Shown piece after piece: positions 10,622 through 22,995 of a DNA stretch of 64,000 nucleotides. This DNA is from Macrosoma leucophasiata (lineage: Eukaryota; Arthropoda; Insecta; Lepidoptera; Hedylidae), in assembly GCA_036365455.1 (NCBI GenBank), contig JAWQUS010000017.1:12462001-12526000 (forward strand), read 5' to 3'. A program made the position numbers and the translations under genes. Under the pieces are notes generated by a model that ran no database searches, was not told the DNA's origin, and saw only the letters and a program-made list of their open reading frames with translations. Positions within the stretch are counted from its first letter, which is position 1, and the number at the start of each line of letters is the position of its first letter.

Positions 10622-10975
10622 GCGACTACTGAACGCTAGATCCAGGGTTCAATTTCCATCTTAGATAGAATTATTGCAATTTTCTCCTTTATCTGTTTTG
10701 TACGATTTTAAAATTATTATTTTATTTGTATTTGTTTGATAGTTTGAATGATTTATCTTTAATATTTTAGGAAAATTGTGGGATTTTAAAAAAAGTCATC
10801 TTTTCTGATGGGAAATTCCATTATGCTATTTTATGATGAAAATTGTACCTTTTGTGTATGTACAATTAAGTATTCTGTTGTAATAGAATCCCTTAGTGAC
10901 AAGAGGGTTTTAGCGGCAAACAGGTTACACAGGTAACGCTACGCCTTGGAATACCTTTTCTGAAATTTTCTTAAC

Positions 10976-11280
10976 TGCCTCAGTAGCGTAGTGGAAGCAG
11001 GCCACTACTACTACGCTAGGAGTCCTGGGTTCGATTCCAGGGTCGCGGACTATCAGAGATAACGGTTTAAAATCCTTTATCTCTGGTTCTATTTTTCCCA
11101 TTTTCTGGAAGTTTCCCAGTACCTCGGAGTTTGATAATGTGCCCGGAGATGGCAACAGGTTCGCCACCTGTTACATGGGCCAAAACGTAACCGGCGAGTC
11201 GTGGGTGTTTGCATGTATGCTTGAATGCATGCATTTACCTCTGCCTATCCCTTCGGGGATTACAGGCGTGAAGTTACGTT
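10976..11280 (+). mobile_element. tRNA-derived SINE (family 2)
   Basis: The head resembles a tRNA gene with pol III boxes: A box TAGCGTAGTGG (10984-10994) and B box GGGTTCGATTCCAG (11028-11041). The body contains TTTAAAATCCTTTATCTCTG, GGAAGTTTCCCAGTACCTCG and the tail CGGGGATTACAGGCGTGAAG. A 5'-truncated copy is at 58030, with minus-strand pieces at 53175-53630 and 55909-55999. Not a functional tRNA gene, because the anticodon arm is not intact. Confidence 0.8.
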
Positions 11281-11605
11281 TTATAGACACCGTGAGATAT
11301 TTCACATGTCCTCTTTAAAGGTACCCATCATACTTCTAAACCCCGCCACTTGTTAACAAAATGTCAGTGTTTAAAGTTAAAGCAATGTTATTATAGTAAT
11401 TAAATATGATGTGATGACATCAAGATTTTTTATTAGTCTAGTCAAGGAATTGGAATTCGTCGTCGCTCGTTGTCTGGCGACGAGCCATAATCTTAGCTAG
11501 AGGTGTGGTTACGTATCCCCATAACACATTAAGGCTTTGTTATTGCATGACTGATTAACCCCTTTTTGATGTGTAAGTATGTACAATTATTATTATTGAT
11601 AATAT
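11281..11605. other. Unassigned stretch
   Basis: No recognised repeat or gene. Positions 11455-11490 carry a short imperfect inverted motif around CGTCGTCGCTCGTTGTCTGG. Confidence 0.3.
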
Positions 11606-11731
11606 TACAGTGCGCCTGCACAGTACAAATAGGAACAGTATGGAAACTACATACGTACAAACGTTCGAAACGGCACACACAACAAACATGCACATCGACG
11701 AGGCCCCTAAGCGGTTCTCGCAGTGCTGCAG
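11606..11731 (+). mobile_element. Fragment related to the TTACACGG MITE interior
   Basis: Shares ACAGTACAAAT, AGTATGGAAACTAC, AACATGC and CCCCTAAGCGGTTCTCGC with the interior of the MITE at 19497-19918. The MITE ends are missing, so this is either a decayed copy or a separate element captured inside that MITE. Confidence 0.55.
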
Positions 11732-12297
11732 TAGCGAGTCATATACTAAACGGATATAGGTATGTAGTTACATTGTATGACAGTCTTAGTATTTTAACTT
11801 GCATTTCAACAAATTACTATTCCGCTGGTGACCAAATTACTTCTATACAGATTTCAGCGCATTCCGTTCTAATACCAAATACCTCGTAAAATGTCTGGGT
11901 ATTCGCGTAAAATGTGTTAGTAAATTTATTAGCCAACACAAATATATAATCGTATCTACGAATATATTATGTCGTTAAAACTGCCACAAATTTGTAAACA
12001 ATGTATTTTTTTACTTTGGAAATATAAAACTATTTAATATCGCGTTAAAATAGTATTAAATACCTTCATTAATAATAACCTACCCTATATTTTATTTTAA
12101 ACTTGACCTTCAGACAGACAACAGTGCTACGATACGTTTAATATAGTTCAATACCTAGGTATATGATTTACCAATCTATAGTAAAAGCACAGTCTAAAGA
12201 AAACGAACATGGTGGTAATAGCATATTTTAATAGGGTAACAGAATCTATCATGAGCTATGACTCATCGTCAATTAAAATGACATTGACATAAATTTT
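11732..12297. other. Unassigned AT-rich stretch
   Basis: Low-complexity AT-rich sequence with no recognised element or coding frame. Confidence 0.3.
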
Positions 12298-12458
12298 ACG
12301 GCCCTGTAATTTCCGGCATAGAGGAATAACACCTACGGCTTCAGGGGTGATAACGCATCTGCATTTCGACCTTGGTATTTGTATGGGTGTCTATAGGCTG
12401 CAGTCATTACTTAACATCAATGTAAACTGCAGGCTTGTTTGCCACTTACATAAAAAAA
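12298..12458 (+). mobile_element. Bm1-like SINE, 3' half
   Basis: GGCCCTGTAATTTCCGGCAT to TTTGCCACTTACATAAAAAAA. It lacks the GGTGGTAGAGCTC head, so it is 5'-truncated. Confidence 0.8.
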
Positions 12459-12894
12459 TGACTCTTAAATGACACTGAGTGCAGTTGTTGCGTAAACTTT
12501 GTGCCAATCTCTTAGGTCGCGACGACCACATAGACGAGAAAGAAAGCGAGTTTCAATGTTGGCCTGATGAAAGCGAACTACTGCCAGAGTATCCTCCTCG
12601 CGTATCCTTCTATGTCATATAGTCGTCTTATTCACGGCGACACTTAAGTAACTTTACAGTCGCATTTAAGTTTTACGCGTAATGTCTATATACCTAGGTA
12701 TCCAAACCAACCATACCTACTGCGTTGATGCCTCTGAGAGTCTTCCCAAACGTAGAAAATCAATGAGTATTCTATTCCCCAACCCAAAGATCGAACGAAG
12801 GCACCACAGTACTGAAATATTTCTTCAGATCTACGGAGGTAATTATAATTATCAATTGTATCTTCAAATATTAACGTATAAATGCAGAAGCTAC

Positions 12895-12972
12895 TAGAAG
12901 AGATACGAGAGGTTTGTAAGAACCGAAATATTTGGTGATCCGCGATCTCTGCCTGTTCCGTGAGAGACCTGA
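12895..12972 (+). mobile_element. RTE-type LINE 3' end, degenerate
   Basis: ACGAGAGGTTTGTAAGAACC to CTCTGCCTGTTCCGTGAGAG aligns loosely with the 3' coding end of the LINE intact at 26957-27568. Very short and eroded. Confidence 0.45.
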
Positions 12973-15072
12973 CCCGAAGAAACATATGTTCAAAGATCTG
13001 TAATCACACTCCGCTAGTCTACTAGGAGAGAGTGTGTCTGGTTACCGTATTTTCTAAAATCAATAATATCCGCACACATCTCAAAAGTTCCAATCAATTA
13101 ATCTCCTCAGAAACTAGGTGTTCAGTTAGGCGGGTACGCGTGGCATACACGTCTTACTGAACGACGTTACTTGAAAGACGTTTTCAATGAGTGCTCGTTA
13201 AGGTATGCCGCCGTGTAATTAGCAGTCCCACACAAGACAGTGAAATAAAACAAACTCATGTCCCACGGCCCCAAGCGCCTCGTGACTGCTCTCGCGGGTC
13301 CATCACGAAATTTTACACTCTGCATCTTATTATGTGTTATGAAAGGTCTCTCGTAAGTGACACGCCTTTTAAGGAAACCTGAACGCCCTTTGCAGACGCC
13401 GGTGCTGGCTGCTGTGTGGCGACGCCGCCTCTTCGTTTAAATGTCTACCGCATTATACTTTGTCACTATTAATAATCTTACAGCGCCGTTGTTAAGTGCA
13501 CTTTAACTTTTTTTGTGTACAGTTAAGAAAAGAGCCTATTGATTGTCAGCATTGCATATCGACAAAAAGACAATAAAGGAGTTCTCTTCCAAGACACAAT
13601 GGCTTATTACATTACCTTAATTACGCGATGATCCATAAACTATATTCAGTTTCTGTGATGTCCTATGACTTGGAGTAAATTATGTTTTTAATCTAGAGAA
13701 TATTTATAATATTAGTACTAGAAAAACTAACGTACTGTATTTCACAATGTTTCATTTTTATATGGCTTAGCCGTTAAATAAATCAAGAATCTGTATATAA
13801 AAACACTCTCAAAATAAAATATTTTTAAGATTTCATCAACGCACGGCCTCAGTTAAATCGACAAATTAACCGATGCCTATTATTGCTTCCTCAATTCGAC
13901 GCCATATAAGTAAAAAGAATCGCTTAAGGGTGTCGTTCTCACAGAAAACTGAGTTTATCTCTCAATCCAGTGATAATTTCACGAAGGAGAAGGCGGCGCC
14001 AGGGCGCTCGAGGTCTACATCCTACAAACTGTCAAGCGGTAGGAGCCCGCCGGCAGGCTGCTAAACTAGTACCTACATCTGTGTAAACACGTGTCTTGAG
14101 TTCTCCATACCACATCCCGGTCCCCTTTTCAATGCAATATCTTTATTTTCACAAGTAAAAAGGTCTGTCATCCGTAGCGGACTCGTTTTAACGTTACGAA
14201 CGGACTCCAAAATGACTCCGGTCCGCTCCTGAGCAGATTAATTTAAACACTTTTTGCGCGCTAAGCTTTTTCCGCTCTACTATGCTGATGGCTGATGGTG
14301 TTGGTGGAAATACAAGTATTTTAATGTTGTGAGTTAAGCGGAATCCTTAATGGACTTGCTCCGGTTGTGGTAGAAATTAAGAAACCACTAATTGAAAACC
14401 GCTATGGGGACTTAATAGATTACACGATAATGTAAGCTACATATTATATCACAGTTTGAAAGTTTCGTCGATTTACTTGGGAGAGTTGTCTTAAATCAAA
14501 AGTACCTCTGGACATCAAAATCAAAAGCGATGCTTTGATTGCTTATGATTTTGCAAATATTGACTACATTACATCCATATTCTAAGTGGTAACCTCGACC
14601 TTAACTCAAATTCACTCAATGGAATTGGTATTCTTAGTTGTAACTAATAACGTCAACTCAATATTCTGCCTCCGTTTGAGGTAAGAAAGCAATTGTCAAA
14701 CTCCAAGGTACCTCACGACCTACCTTGAAGTTTCGAGCAGTATTTACATTTCACAGTTTTTCGTGTCGAAACTGTCTGAAAATAAAATTAAATACCATAT
14801 TTTTCTATAAAAATAGATTCTCAAGACCTTGAATTACCTCTACCCTGAAGACCTCTAATTTATCTATATGATAATCCTTACACATGAGTTACTGTCAAAA
14901 TACAACTAAGAATATGGATCGGCGTCCTCATAAAGTATCCTCAGCTGATTGTGAATCAAGGAATGTTTCAAGTAACGTCTTAGAATATGCGTGTTAGTGG
15001 TGATTATCATCGCCGACCCTAAAGAAGGTTATAATCAAAAGGAAAAAAGTTCTAGGTTCGGAGGTGAGACTT
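12973..15072. other. Unassigned stretch, 2.1 kb
   Basis: No recognised gene or transposon. Moderately GC-rich patches at about 13130-13440 include a CGACGCCGCCTCTTCG segment; a similar GGCGCCGCCTCTTC occurs at 15397. Short ORFs (63 codons at 13191 and 13873) show no recognisable domain. This is one of the longer low-repeat stretches and could hold host regulatory sequence. Confidence 0.3.
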
Positions 15073-15135
15073 CGGTAGCTTAGTGGCAAAGAAACTGGAC
15101 AAGTTAACCAAAAATTACAGGTTCAAATCCTACTC
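15073..15135 (+). mobile_element. tRNA-like SINE head
   Basis: Contains a good pol III A box (TAGCTTAGTGG) and a perfect B box (GGTTCAAATCC) about 40 bases apart, followed by sequence unlike the two other SINE families. No cloverleaf with paired acceptor stem is evident, so it is more likely a SINE remnant than a tRNA gene. Confidence 0.4.
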
Positions 15136-15630
15136 AATCCTACCTATTTCTTATTTCCATTTTTTTATATTGCACACAATGAAAAGTAAATAATAATTTT
15201 AGTTCTTTTTTAAGTCGCCCTAAAGTAAGTCAACTCCCAATCGCCTCACTGCAGCCGGAGACAAAATGAAATATTCTGAGTTACAAGACCGGCTAAAGAC
15301 ATTATAGTGTTATCGATCAGAGTCCTCAAAGCGGTTCGCAATTAGTGGTTTCTTAAGCGATGCGAGTGCGGACCTCCCGCGCTGTCACCTATACTGGCGC
15401 CGCCTCTTCCTGCATGACAATTATCACTAAAATTAGAGATTAACTCAATTTTCTTTGAGAACGACAGTTTGTTGGTAGTTAGGATATTAAACATGTTATG
15501 TAATAAAACTGAAAAAGAAGCATGTATCTCACATGGAAAAAATAAATACCAGAGGCAAAATTCAGAAGCTGACGTCCGAAGACGTTTGCCTATAAAGCCG
15601 GGACCTTAATCTAACCGGAATTAGGATAAT
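15136..15630. other. Unassigned stretch
   Basis: AT-rich with a GC-richer patch at 15355-15415; nothing recognised. Confidence 0.3.
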
Positions 15631-15717
15631 ACTGAACACACCATTGGTGTCAGATAGATCAGGTAATGCGATGGTGCCTACGCCTTCAAACTCCAATACT
15701 GAATCTCTATTCTACCA
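15631..15717 (-). mobile_element. Bm1-like SINE fragment
   Basis: ACTGAACACACCATTGG, then AGGTAATGCGATGGTGCCTA, matches the 5' half of the SINE in reverse orientation. Degenerate. Confidence 0.6.
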
Positions 15718-16223
15718 TTTAAAAATCCATTTGACTTGTGAATTCAATTGTCAGCTTTACCCACGGACACTCCCACTGAATGACTAATACTGACTCCACT
15801 GAAATATTTAGACAAAGTATCACGGTTATTTAATAAATCACGGCTTTAAATAAAAAAAAATACGAAAACAAGTCCGTCGAGTGTTAATTTGAAATGAGGC
15901 GTTAAAATTACGATTCATTAGTGTTGTTTTGTGTTGGCACATTAAGTTAAGGGCCTTCCCTGTTTCGGTATGCTATTGAGCCGCTCGTTTAAGATGGAAT
16001 CGATATGAGAGGCGCGAGTTACCGCGTGCCTTCACGCCCTTTTTTAGGGTTTCGTAGCGGAAGCAATCATTTGAACCCCATTGCGATTATTCATCATATT
16101 TTGTCATTGTGGTATCAAATACTGCAGTCCAGACATCTATTCTTTACGAGGCCTAAGTTGTTCTGCCTCTCTAATAGTTATAACGAGACCATACATCGCC
16201 ATCTAATCAATATGATGCTGTGA

Positions 16224-16327
16224 TGGGAACTACCATTTGGCAGCAAATAAAGGTAATGTGGTGGTGCCTACGCCCTCGAGCTCTTCGATCGTCCTTGAAC
16301 CCACGCTGAAACTCTAGCACCAGTAAA
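16224..16327 (-). mobile_element. Bm1-like SINE fragment
   Basis: AACTACCATTTGGCAGCAAA and GGTAATGTGGTGGTGCCTAC, through to CTCTAGCACCAGTAAA, match the 5' half reversed. The 3' half is absent. Confidence 0.65.
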
Positions 16328-16444
16328 TTATAGTCATTAGTAGTAATTCCATTGCAGTACCTAATAAAACATATTAAGAAATAAAAGTATCAGAAGCGGT
16401 CATTGTAGGCTTCTTTGGTTGAGGCTTTTGGCCAGCAGAGAATC

Positions 16445-16487
16445 ATCATCATCATTTCCAGTCCCTTTGGCTGGAAATGATGATGAT
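16445..16487. repeat. Short perfect hairpin (17-bp arms)
   Basis: ATCATCATCATTTCCAG (16445-16461) is the reverse complement of 16471-16487, with a nine-base loop. The arms include an ATC microsatellite, so part of the match is low complexity. Confidence 0.75.
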
Positions 16488-16669
16488 TATCATATCGAGA
16501 GATCGTGGCAGTGTTGGTACTACTCAGGCCTTCTGGTCTTCTGCCTCGCAGACCTTCGTCTTTGTGACGAGCAACAAGGCTATAATTATCTAATCGAAAC
16601 GTGATAGGATTGAAATCTACGATTTGGAAGTATATACCAGAATTTCGAATGCACTCGAGGAACTCGAAA

Positions 16670-16732
16670 ACGTAGACACCACCGCATTATCTAATTTATC
16701 TGCCGCGGAATGACAGTGCACAGCACAGTATC
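16670..16732 (+). mobile_element. Bm1-like SINE fragment
   Basis: GTAGACACCACCGCATTATC, then CTGCCGCGGAATGACAGTG, corresponds to the 5' third of the SINE. Confidence 0.55.
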
Positions 16733-16856
16733 GTATCGATTAGAAGTCAACGTATGCCCATGGAATAACTATCACAAAGGCAGAACAACTTAGGCCTAGG
16801 TGAATATATATGTAAATATCTAAAGGCTACAGTATTCACTCACCATCAATATCCAT

Positions 16857-16935
16857 CGAAGAAGCACGGGAGGTGTATCAGGACCGGTATATCTCGCGGT
16901 TCACACTCTTTGCCTACCCCGTAAGGGACTTGGAC
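16857..16935 (+). mobile_element. RTE-type LINE 3' end fragment
   Basis: GAAGCACGGGAGGTGTATCA, then CTTTGCCTACCCCGTAAGGG, corresponds to the last coding bases of the LINE at 26957-27568. Confidence 0.6.
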
Positions 16936-18120
16936 ATACCAGTAGTTCCAACTCGAGCCACTGGAGTTCTACCACCGAGAACTCTACAGGAAGATTTGAA
17001 GAAATATGTTTAATAAAATTCCTAAATTAGGAACTCGTGTAAATATTTTGCACCATTTTAATAGCATTTAAATTATTCCTTTAACTAGTTTTACTACTTA
17101 ATGTTCTACTTGTAACTAGTAAGAACTGAGAAATGTATTGCTCTGTACGGCACTCTTTTGCACAATTCCGGTTCACACTTGTTCATTTCTGACCATGGCA
17201 CCCCATAATAAACGATTTCCTTAGTAGGTTTGGGAGTATCAGAATTAAATGAAATTATACATGCATGCAGTTAATCTTCAAAAAAGTGCATTAATGTCTG
17301 TTTTTTGCCGTATTTAATATTTTGTTATTTTTCAATGTTGTTGAAGTGTGCTATCTACACTGAAGGTAAGTTTTATGGACGTGACGTTCCACGAACGTCT
17401 ACAAAAAGCTCCATTAGTTAAGAAATCGTACATTTTCTATCAACTGGTACATGGAAATACCCGCTAGTGCTTTAGCAGCTGAAAAAGATAATGGTAATAT
17501 CACCTATATACCTACCTATGTATGAAGAGATTTTATAATGATATGAAGTTCAGTAATATAATATAAGGGCAGAATGGTCTTTATTAGAACAAAAGTATTT
17601 GGCGCTCTACTTACTCTCTTTTATTTCTGCCGCCATAAGTCACTAGAGTTGAAAAGAAAAACACATTTTTTAAGTAGAAATGCTAGCCAAATTGGCATCT
17701 AATGCCATGGCGCATGACGATACAAACGGGCCAGACGGCATGCCGTTTATGCCTTGGAAGATGAATAGACCACAGATCATCTGTGGAATAGACCAACGGT
17801 GTAAAACGCAACCTACGCTGACACGATCCCACCTATCAAACATTGTACGACACACGAATGGAAAACACGACAATCTAGCAAATTAATTTATAGTATAGAG
17901 TGTATCACGCTTACCAACCTCAGTATATCAGTAATACCAACGTCAAACAAATGTACAAACAAGAACAGTTTTGATGCAAGCTCAAAAGTTGTAAATAATC
18001 TTCCATTTAAAAAAAGAAACAAAATCATTTACACATAGCGATGGTTTGGCCTGTGCATGTAGGTATGTAGAAATTGATAAAAATAAATTGATACTTTGTA
18101 ATGGACTTTTTATTGTAAAT
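16936..18120. other. Unassigned stretch, 1.2 kb
   Basis: No recognised element. Overlapping 67-68-codon frames on both strands at 17670-17886 come from a GC-richer patch that includes the palindromic CCACAGATCATCTGTGG; neither translation is recognisable. Confidence 0.3.
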
Positions 18121-18383
18121 AGAGTTTCAGTGTCGGACTTTTGAGGGCGAAGACACAACCATATTACCTAATCTATCTTCCGCCAAATGGTACTGTTCAG
18201 AACTCCGTTCGTGTTTGATGGTTGGATGGTTGGATGGTAATGTATGGCCCCGTATTTTCTACCACAGAAGCAAATCAACTTAAGTCTCAGGGGTCGTAAC
18301 GCAGCTGCATTTGACCTCTGGCTGTGAAGATCCATCCATGTAATCAACATGCTTGTTTACCACCATCATTACATAAAAAATAA
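18121..18383 (+). mobile_element. Bm1-like SINE, diverged
   Basis: Full-length but old copy: GTGTCGGACTTTTGAGGGCG head, GGTAATGTATGGCCCCGT middle, ACATGCTTGTTTACCACC and an ACATAAAAAA tail. A short TGGTTGGA tandem (about 18221-18240) has expanded within it. Confidence 0.7.
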
Positions 18384-19496
18384 TAAAGATGATTGGCACT
18401 CTCCTCCTGCTACACTGCAAATGACTGTTATGATTCTATACACTAAAGTATGGAGCTGTATAACTCTTCCCGCAAAGCTATTCTCAGTTAGAAATAAAAC
18501 GAAAGTTAGATTTAATATCTATATCTTAAACATGCAAAAATAAGTGACACACACAGAGGATTATGGGTCCATCCGACCCCACAGTTCAGTCGTGCACGCC
18601 CTCAAGAGAGCACAAATTGCGACCAGTTACATTACATGCATTATTTAAACGCGACAACCTTATATGAAAGTAATAATGTGATAGAGTGTAGGTATGTCGC
18701 ATATGGTGAGTCAGCGGGCGCATTGACCTGCGTACGCGACGCCGCACACTACTGTACCACTCTTGCCTCACAAAATTACATAACTTACGAAAAATTGCGT
18801 CCGCGTCCGGGGGTTAGCTGAAGTGTATTCATGGAAAGGAGCACTCGTCATTATATTTATGCGATGAGGACCGAGTTCACTGATAGATGTCGGCCTCTTT
18901 TACAACTAAGGCCATTTATTTCGCAAACTAGGTTACAATTAATTATTATTATATTGTATGTATTGAACATTGAGAAGTCTCTAATCACATTTTCATTCAA
19001 TTTATAGATACGCCTAGAGTTTGTGAGATAATACAACATTCATTTAAACTAAGGTACCTATACCTGCAGCATTCTAAGTGTGCCAGTAAATTCAAATATT
19101 AGCATACCTATGTCATACCTACTTTATTCAAAAAACAAATTTGTTTATTTTAAATTAGACAACACTCTGTATCTGTTATGAAACTGTAATCATTTCAATA
19201 TCAATAATTATTGTTGTTTCATTTATAAGTAGACTGTTTGTATTTATTTTAATAAACAACAGTATTGTGTAGCTAACCTAGTTTGTCTGATTTATTTTCA
19301 AATGTATGTAAAAATATTTTGATAGTTTCACAACATTTCTGATCACCAATATGATCAGTATTTTCATATTATCTTGTTCAAACGGTACATGAGATAAAAG
19401 GAGGCAAAAATCGAACTTTTTCTATACCTATCTTAGTAGTGTATGAAACTGTTAATACAAAGATCCCTCAGATGGACGAAACGTAAAAGGCACACT
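18384..19496. other. Unassigned AT-rich stretch
   Basis: Mostly AT-rich without recognised repeats; a GC-richer patch at 18690-18760 contains GCATTGACCTGCGTACGCGA. No coding signal. Confidence 0.3.
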
Positions 19497-19918
19497 TATT
19501 ACACGACACGGTATTCAGGGTCTGGCAGAAAGGGTGGGCGTGGCCTCGCGCTGGGTTGCCGCTTATTACACTATCCGGTCGACAGAGCCCTAACTCAGTC
19601 ACAGTACAAATATGAACAATATGGAAACTACGTACAAAACGCTGAAACGGCGCAATCACACAAACATGCGCATCAACGAGACCCCTAAGCGGTTCTCGCG
19701 ATGCTGCAGCTCAGAGCTCATGCGCATGTTTGTGTGAGTGTGCCATTTTGAACGTTTTATACGTAGTTTCCATACTGTTCATATTTGTACTGTGTGTAGT
19801 TAGGGCGTTGGGCTGACCGGGCCGCTCCGGTCACCCTAATTAGGGCCCTAACTCCCTAAATGTTATTACACTACCCTGACCCTTGCTATCGTACTCTGAA
19901 TACCGTGCCGTGTAATAA
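19497..19918. mobile_element. MITE with TTACACGG ends (long copy)
   Basis: The left end TTATTACACGACACGGTATT and the right end, reversed TTATTACACGGCACGGTATT, are near-identical inverted repeats about 30 bp long. TA sits at both outer edges. The interior is itself partly inverted: AACATGCGCATCAACGAG against CTCATGCGCATGTTTGTG, and ATATGGAAACTACGTA against its reverse. There is no ORF of note. A shorter sibling is at 23875-24097, and the interior is also related to 11606-11731. Confidence 0.8.
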
Positions 19919-20522
19919 GTCCATTATGCCGCATTTTTAAGAAATAACCAAAATTCTATATACATCTATCTGTATATCTCTTGAGTAGAAACAGGGGGGC
20001 AATGATATGAAGCAATGTTCGTCTTCGTTAGTCATCGATACCACCTGCTTCGAGTCCCGGACGTCCAGCTCTAAAATATATTAATATGAGAATGAGAATT
20101 CCTCATTACTAAGCTGTCGTATTTTTACGCTCAAACGATATTGAGCAAAACATATTTTTAGGATATCCTATTCAGCTAAAAATAGTAAGAAACCAAGCAC
20201 AACTCTTTATAAATTTATAAAGAGAGCTGAGAGTTTGTGTTCTATTTAAATACTTAAATATTATGTATTTTTAGATTTTTTTGTAGGAATATGAAAGAAT
20301 AGGAAATGAACAATATAAGAATAGCCTTATATCGTTTAATTACTACCGTAGCTACTGTTGCGGCTAATGGATGTTATTACGTCCTTGTGCCAGTCATCAC
20401 GAGATAATCATAATAAGTAACAAAGGACATCTTAGTGTATTAACTTACTCGATATTTAAATAGCTAGACAACAATAGTACTACAGTTAGAGGATAGTACA
20501 ATACCGAGAGATACAACATTAA
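19919..20522. other. Unassigned AT-rich stretch
   Basis: Nothing recognised apart from a weak B-box-like GCTTCGAGTCCCGG at about 20048. Confidence 0.3.
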
Positions 20523-20670
20523 GCCTGGGTTGCACCACGATATTTGTTAAAGTTTTTGTAACATTTCACATCCTTCTCTAACTTAAAGAAATCTGTTAAA
20601 GTTAGAGCAGGATGTGAAATGTTACAATAACATTAACTTTAACAAATATCTTGGTGCAACCCACGCTAGG
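20523..20670. mobile_element. Short MITE with GGTTGCACCA ends
   Basis: The left end GCCTGGGTTGCACCACGATA and the reversed right end CTAGCGTGGGTTGCACCAAG form inverted repeats that continue through ATATTTGTTAAAGTT and an inner GTAACATTTCACATCCT pair. The whole ~148-bp element is thus largely a foldback. A second copy is at 54086-54231. The superfamily is not decided. Confidence 0.8.
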
Positions 20671-22210
20671 AAAAATATAACAGATGCAAGAAAAACAATA
20701 TCAAATGAAAACTAAAAATGTAACAAAATGATTACTGTTATCTTTCAATTGCTATAGCGTTGTAAATAGTGTCAATTACAGAAAAAATACAATGTTCTAA
20801 TTTATAAATATCTCGTGACACAGTGTTTGCATCTTGTAACCAAACTCCTCCGAAACGGCTTAACAGATTTTGAATTTTTCGTGTATATTCGGTAGGTCTG
20901 ACAATAGAAGTTTGTCAAGACAGCTTGTAAATCTATATTATGTTTACACCCTAAGTTGCTTTCCTAATATGATTATGACCCAGTTAATTATTTAAACCAC
21001 ACGAATCGATTATCGAAACACTAACTTGCATTCTATTCTCGAAAACTGATAAAGCTTGAAGAGAAAACAAGGCCGTAAAATGTTGGACGCTATTGTGTCA
21101 ACGGGACCGGTGATATTAAATATTAGAGCAAGTTTCATGTCTCGGCTACAATGTTACAGTATTGATGATCAGCGCCTACAACCGCTACAACTTACAATTC
21201 TACTAACATTTTAAACGCGCATTCTTGATTTAATGCTCGCTCAGATCGTATTTCTTACAATACGTGCGCAGCAGACATTTAAAGCGTTATTACTGATCCT
21301 TGTGAAACTTTGACAAAGTCCTATTAGGAATTGTGGTACGCGTCCTTTGTTGGTAAGTTTGATTTGTAAGGAATACGGAAACGTAAACGGTTAAACACAA
21401 TTTATTACCCGGACGTTTCTACTCTACACATTTGATAAACACGAAGATTCCAACCATTGAATAACATACACGAAATATGTATGTTGTGATACGGATGAAG
21501 AACTTTGTGAAAAGATATATTATACAGAAAGTGTGCGTAAAGTGATAAATAGTTAAATGTAAAAATTGATGCGGACGACTCGAATTTTTGGCACCGAGTA
21601 TTAGTCTCATCATTTGCAAAAACATCAAAACAATAAGAATATAACACAAAAACTGAACAATTCAGAATACACAGCCTCAGTCAGTACATATTTAAATTGC
21701 AGATTTGGAGATGCCGTTACATATATTTCTCAAAAGAAGGGGATACATCGTCGTCAATTGATCAGTCGTTCTACGCGCGTGTAGATTTGCATACGACCGC
21801 GAGTTCAAGCCGCCAAGCCTCGTCGGAATTAGAAGAGAGCCAAGAGGGTCGATCTCGTGTCGATACTGTCACATGACTAATGGAGCAGGCGCCGATCATC
21901 GATATATCGACAAATAAAAATATGGCGGGCCACCGCCGCCGGCGCGGGCGCAGTGCCCGCGGACAAGAGGCCCACTCGTTCGCACTTCGCACGTAGTTTG
22001 CCAACGCAATACGCCACTTCAACCTCAAGCTTTTAGAAGTCCATCACAAATAAATGCATGTGATTATTATGCACCACCGTGCCTCTGTCTGGCGCTAGTG
22101 GTTATCCTTGTATTGTATAGACAGTGTATTGTATATATAGTATAAATCCTTCATCTCATTATACTATTTGAATACTCCATATATTTATTTTTTTATAATA
22201 CCATTCAAAC
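20671..22210. other. Unassigned stretch with GC-rich island
   Basis: No recognised repeat. Positions ~21755-22030 are GC/CpG-rich and contain a perfect 12-bp palindrome TCGATATATCGA (21899-21910), beside ATGGCGGGCCACCGCCGCC. This could be a promoter or insulator-type element of a host gene. The 85-codon minus-strand frame across it (21771-22028) is arginine/alanine-rich and has no recognisable domain. Confidence 0.4.
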
Positions 22211-22268
22211 CTAAAAACTACGGAACCCTACACTGCGCGTGGCCCGACACGCACTTGACCGGTTTTTT
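22211..22268 (-). repeat. Family E repeat, head fragment
   Basis: Reversed, it reads AAAACCGGTCAAGTGCGTGT and AGGGTTCCGTAGTTT, the start of the family E repeat seen at 35392 and 60813. Confidence 0.6.
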
Positions 22269-22995
22269 AATTCTGTTTTACTCTATTTTCGATTTTGTGC
22301 TATACTTTCAATAACGATTATTAAACTACTTTTTTTTTCATGTAACTTTCTTATAATAAATAAAAAAATAATCTTACAAAGTATCGTTACAGAGTTGCAA
22401 GTTTACTTCACCCTTTGTATACTCAATACCGCCGCCTGTCTCGTGGATTACACGGGCAAGATAACAAATCTGTGACTGTGGCCATTACAAGGTAGTTAGT
22501 GCACTCTACATACAAATTGATTACTCAATTTAAATTGACACGCAACCATTACAAATCTACAACGCACTCGAAACGAAAAGGAATGCATTTATAGTGCCTA
22601 ATTTATTTACGTAACTTACAAAACGTAAATTGTACGCAAACGTAATGTTTGTACTACCAACGCTAAATGTATATCGCGAAATCTATATCTATGCGTCATT
22701 TTCGTGGCAACTCGATACTAGATCTATTCAAAGAGTTAGTATCTTAAGAGGATTTAAACTAAAAGTGCCTTCGACTAGGTGTTATTCTTGGAAATATATG
22801 GATATAGAAATTGATACCAAAAATATTGTGTTTTAAGTACTAATATATATTGTCATAACTTACTGGTGGTAGAGTTCCTGTTGCGTAGGCAACAGATTAT
22901 TGCTCGTAACATAGTTATTCCGGTTATATTAATAATATGCGACTCTGCCCTTTAATTTTAATTTAATAAAAATATATGAGGACTTAACCCATTCT
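22269..22995. other. Unassigned AT-rich stretch
   Basis: AT-rich; ORFs at 22239 and 22630 lack recognisable domains. Confidence 0.3.

Noticed and set aside
20030..20072. Another tRNA-like patch (GCTTCGAGTCCCGG)
   Set aside because: Only a partial B box without a matching A box at the right spacing.
21771..22028. 85-codon minus frame over the 21.8-kb island
   Set aside because: Composition-driven Arg/Ala-rich sequence, no domain, no splice or start context that stands out.
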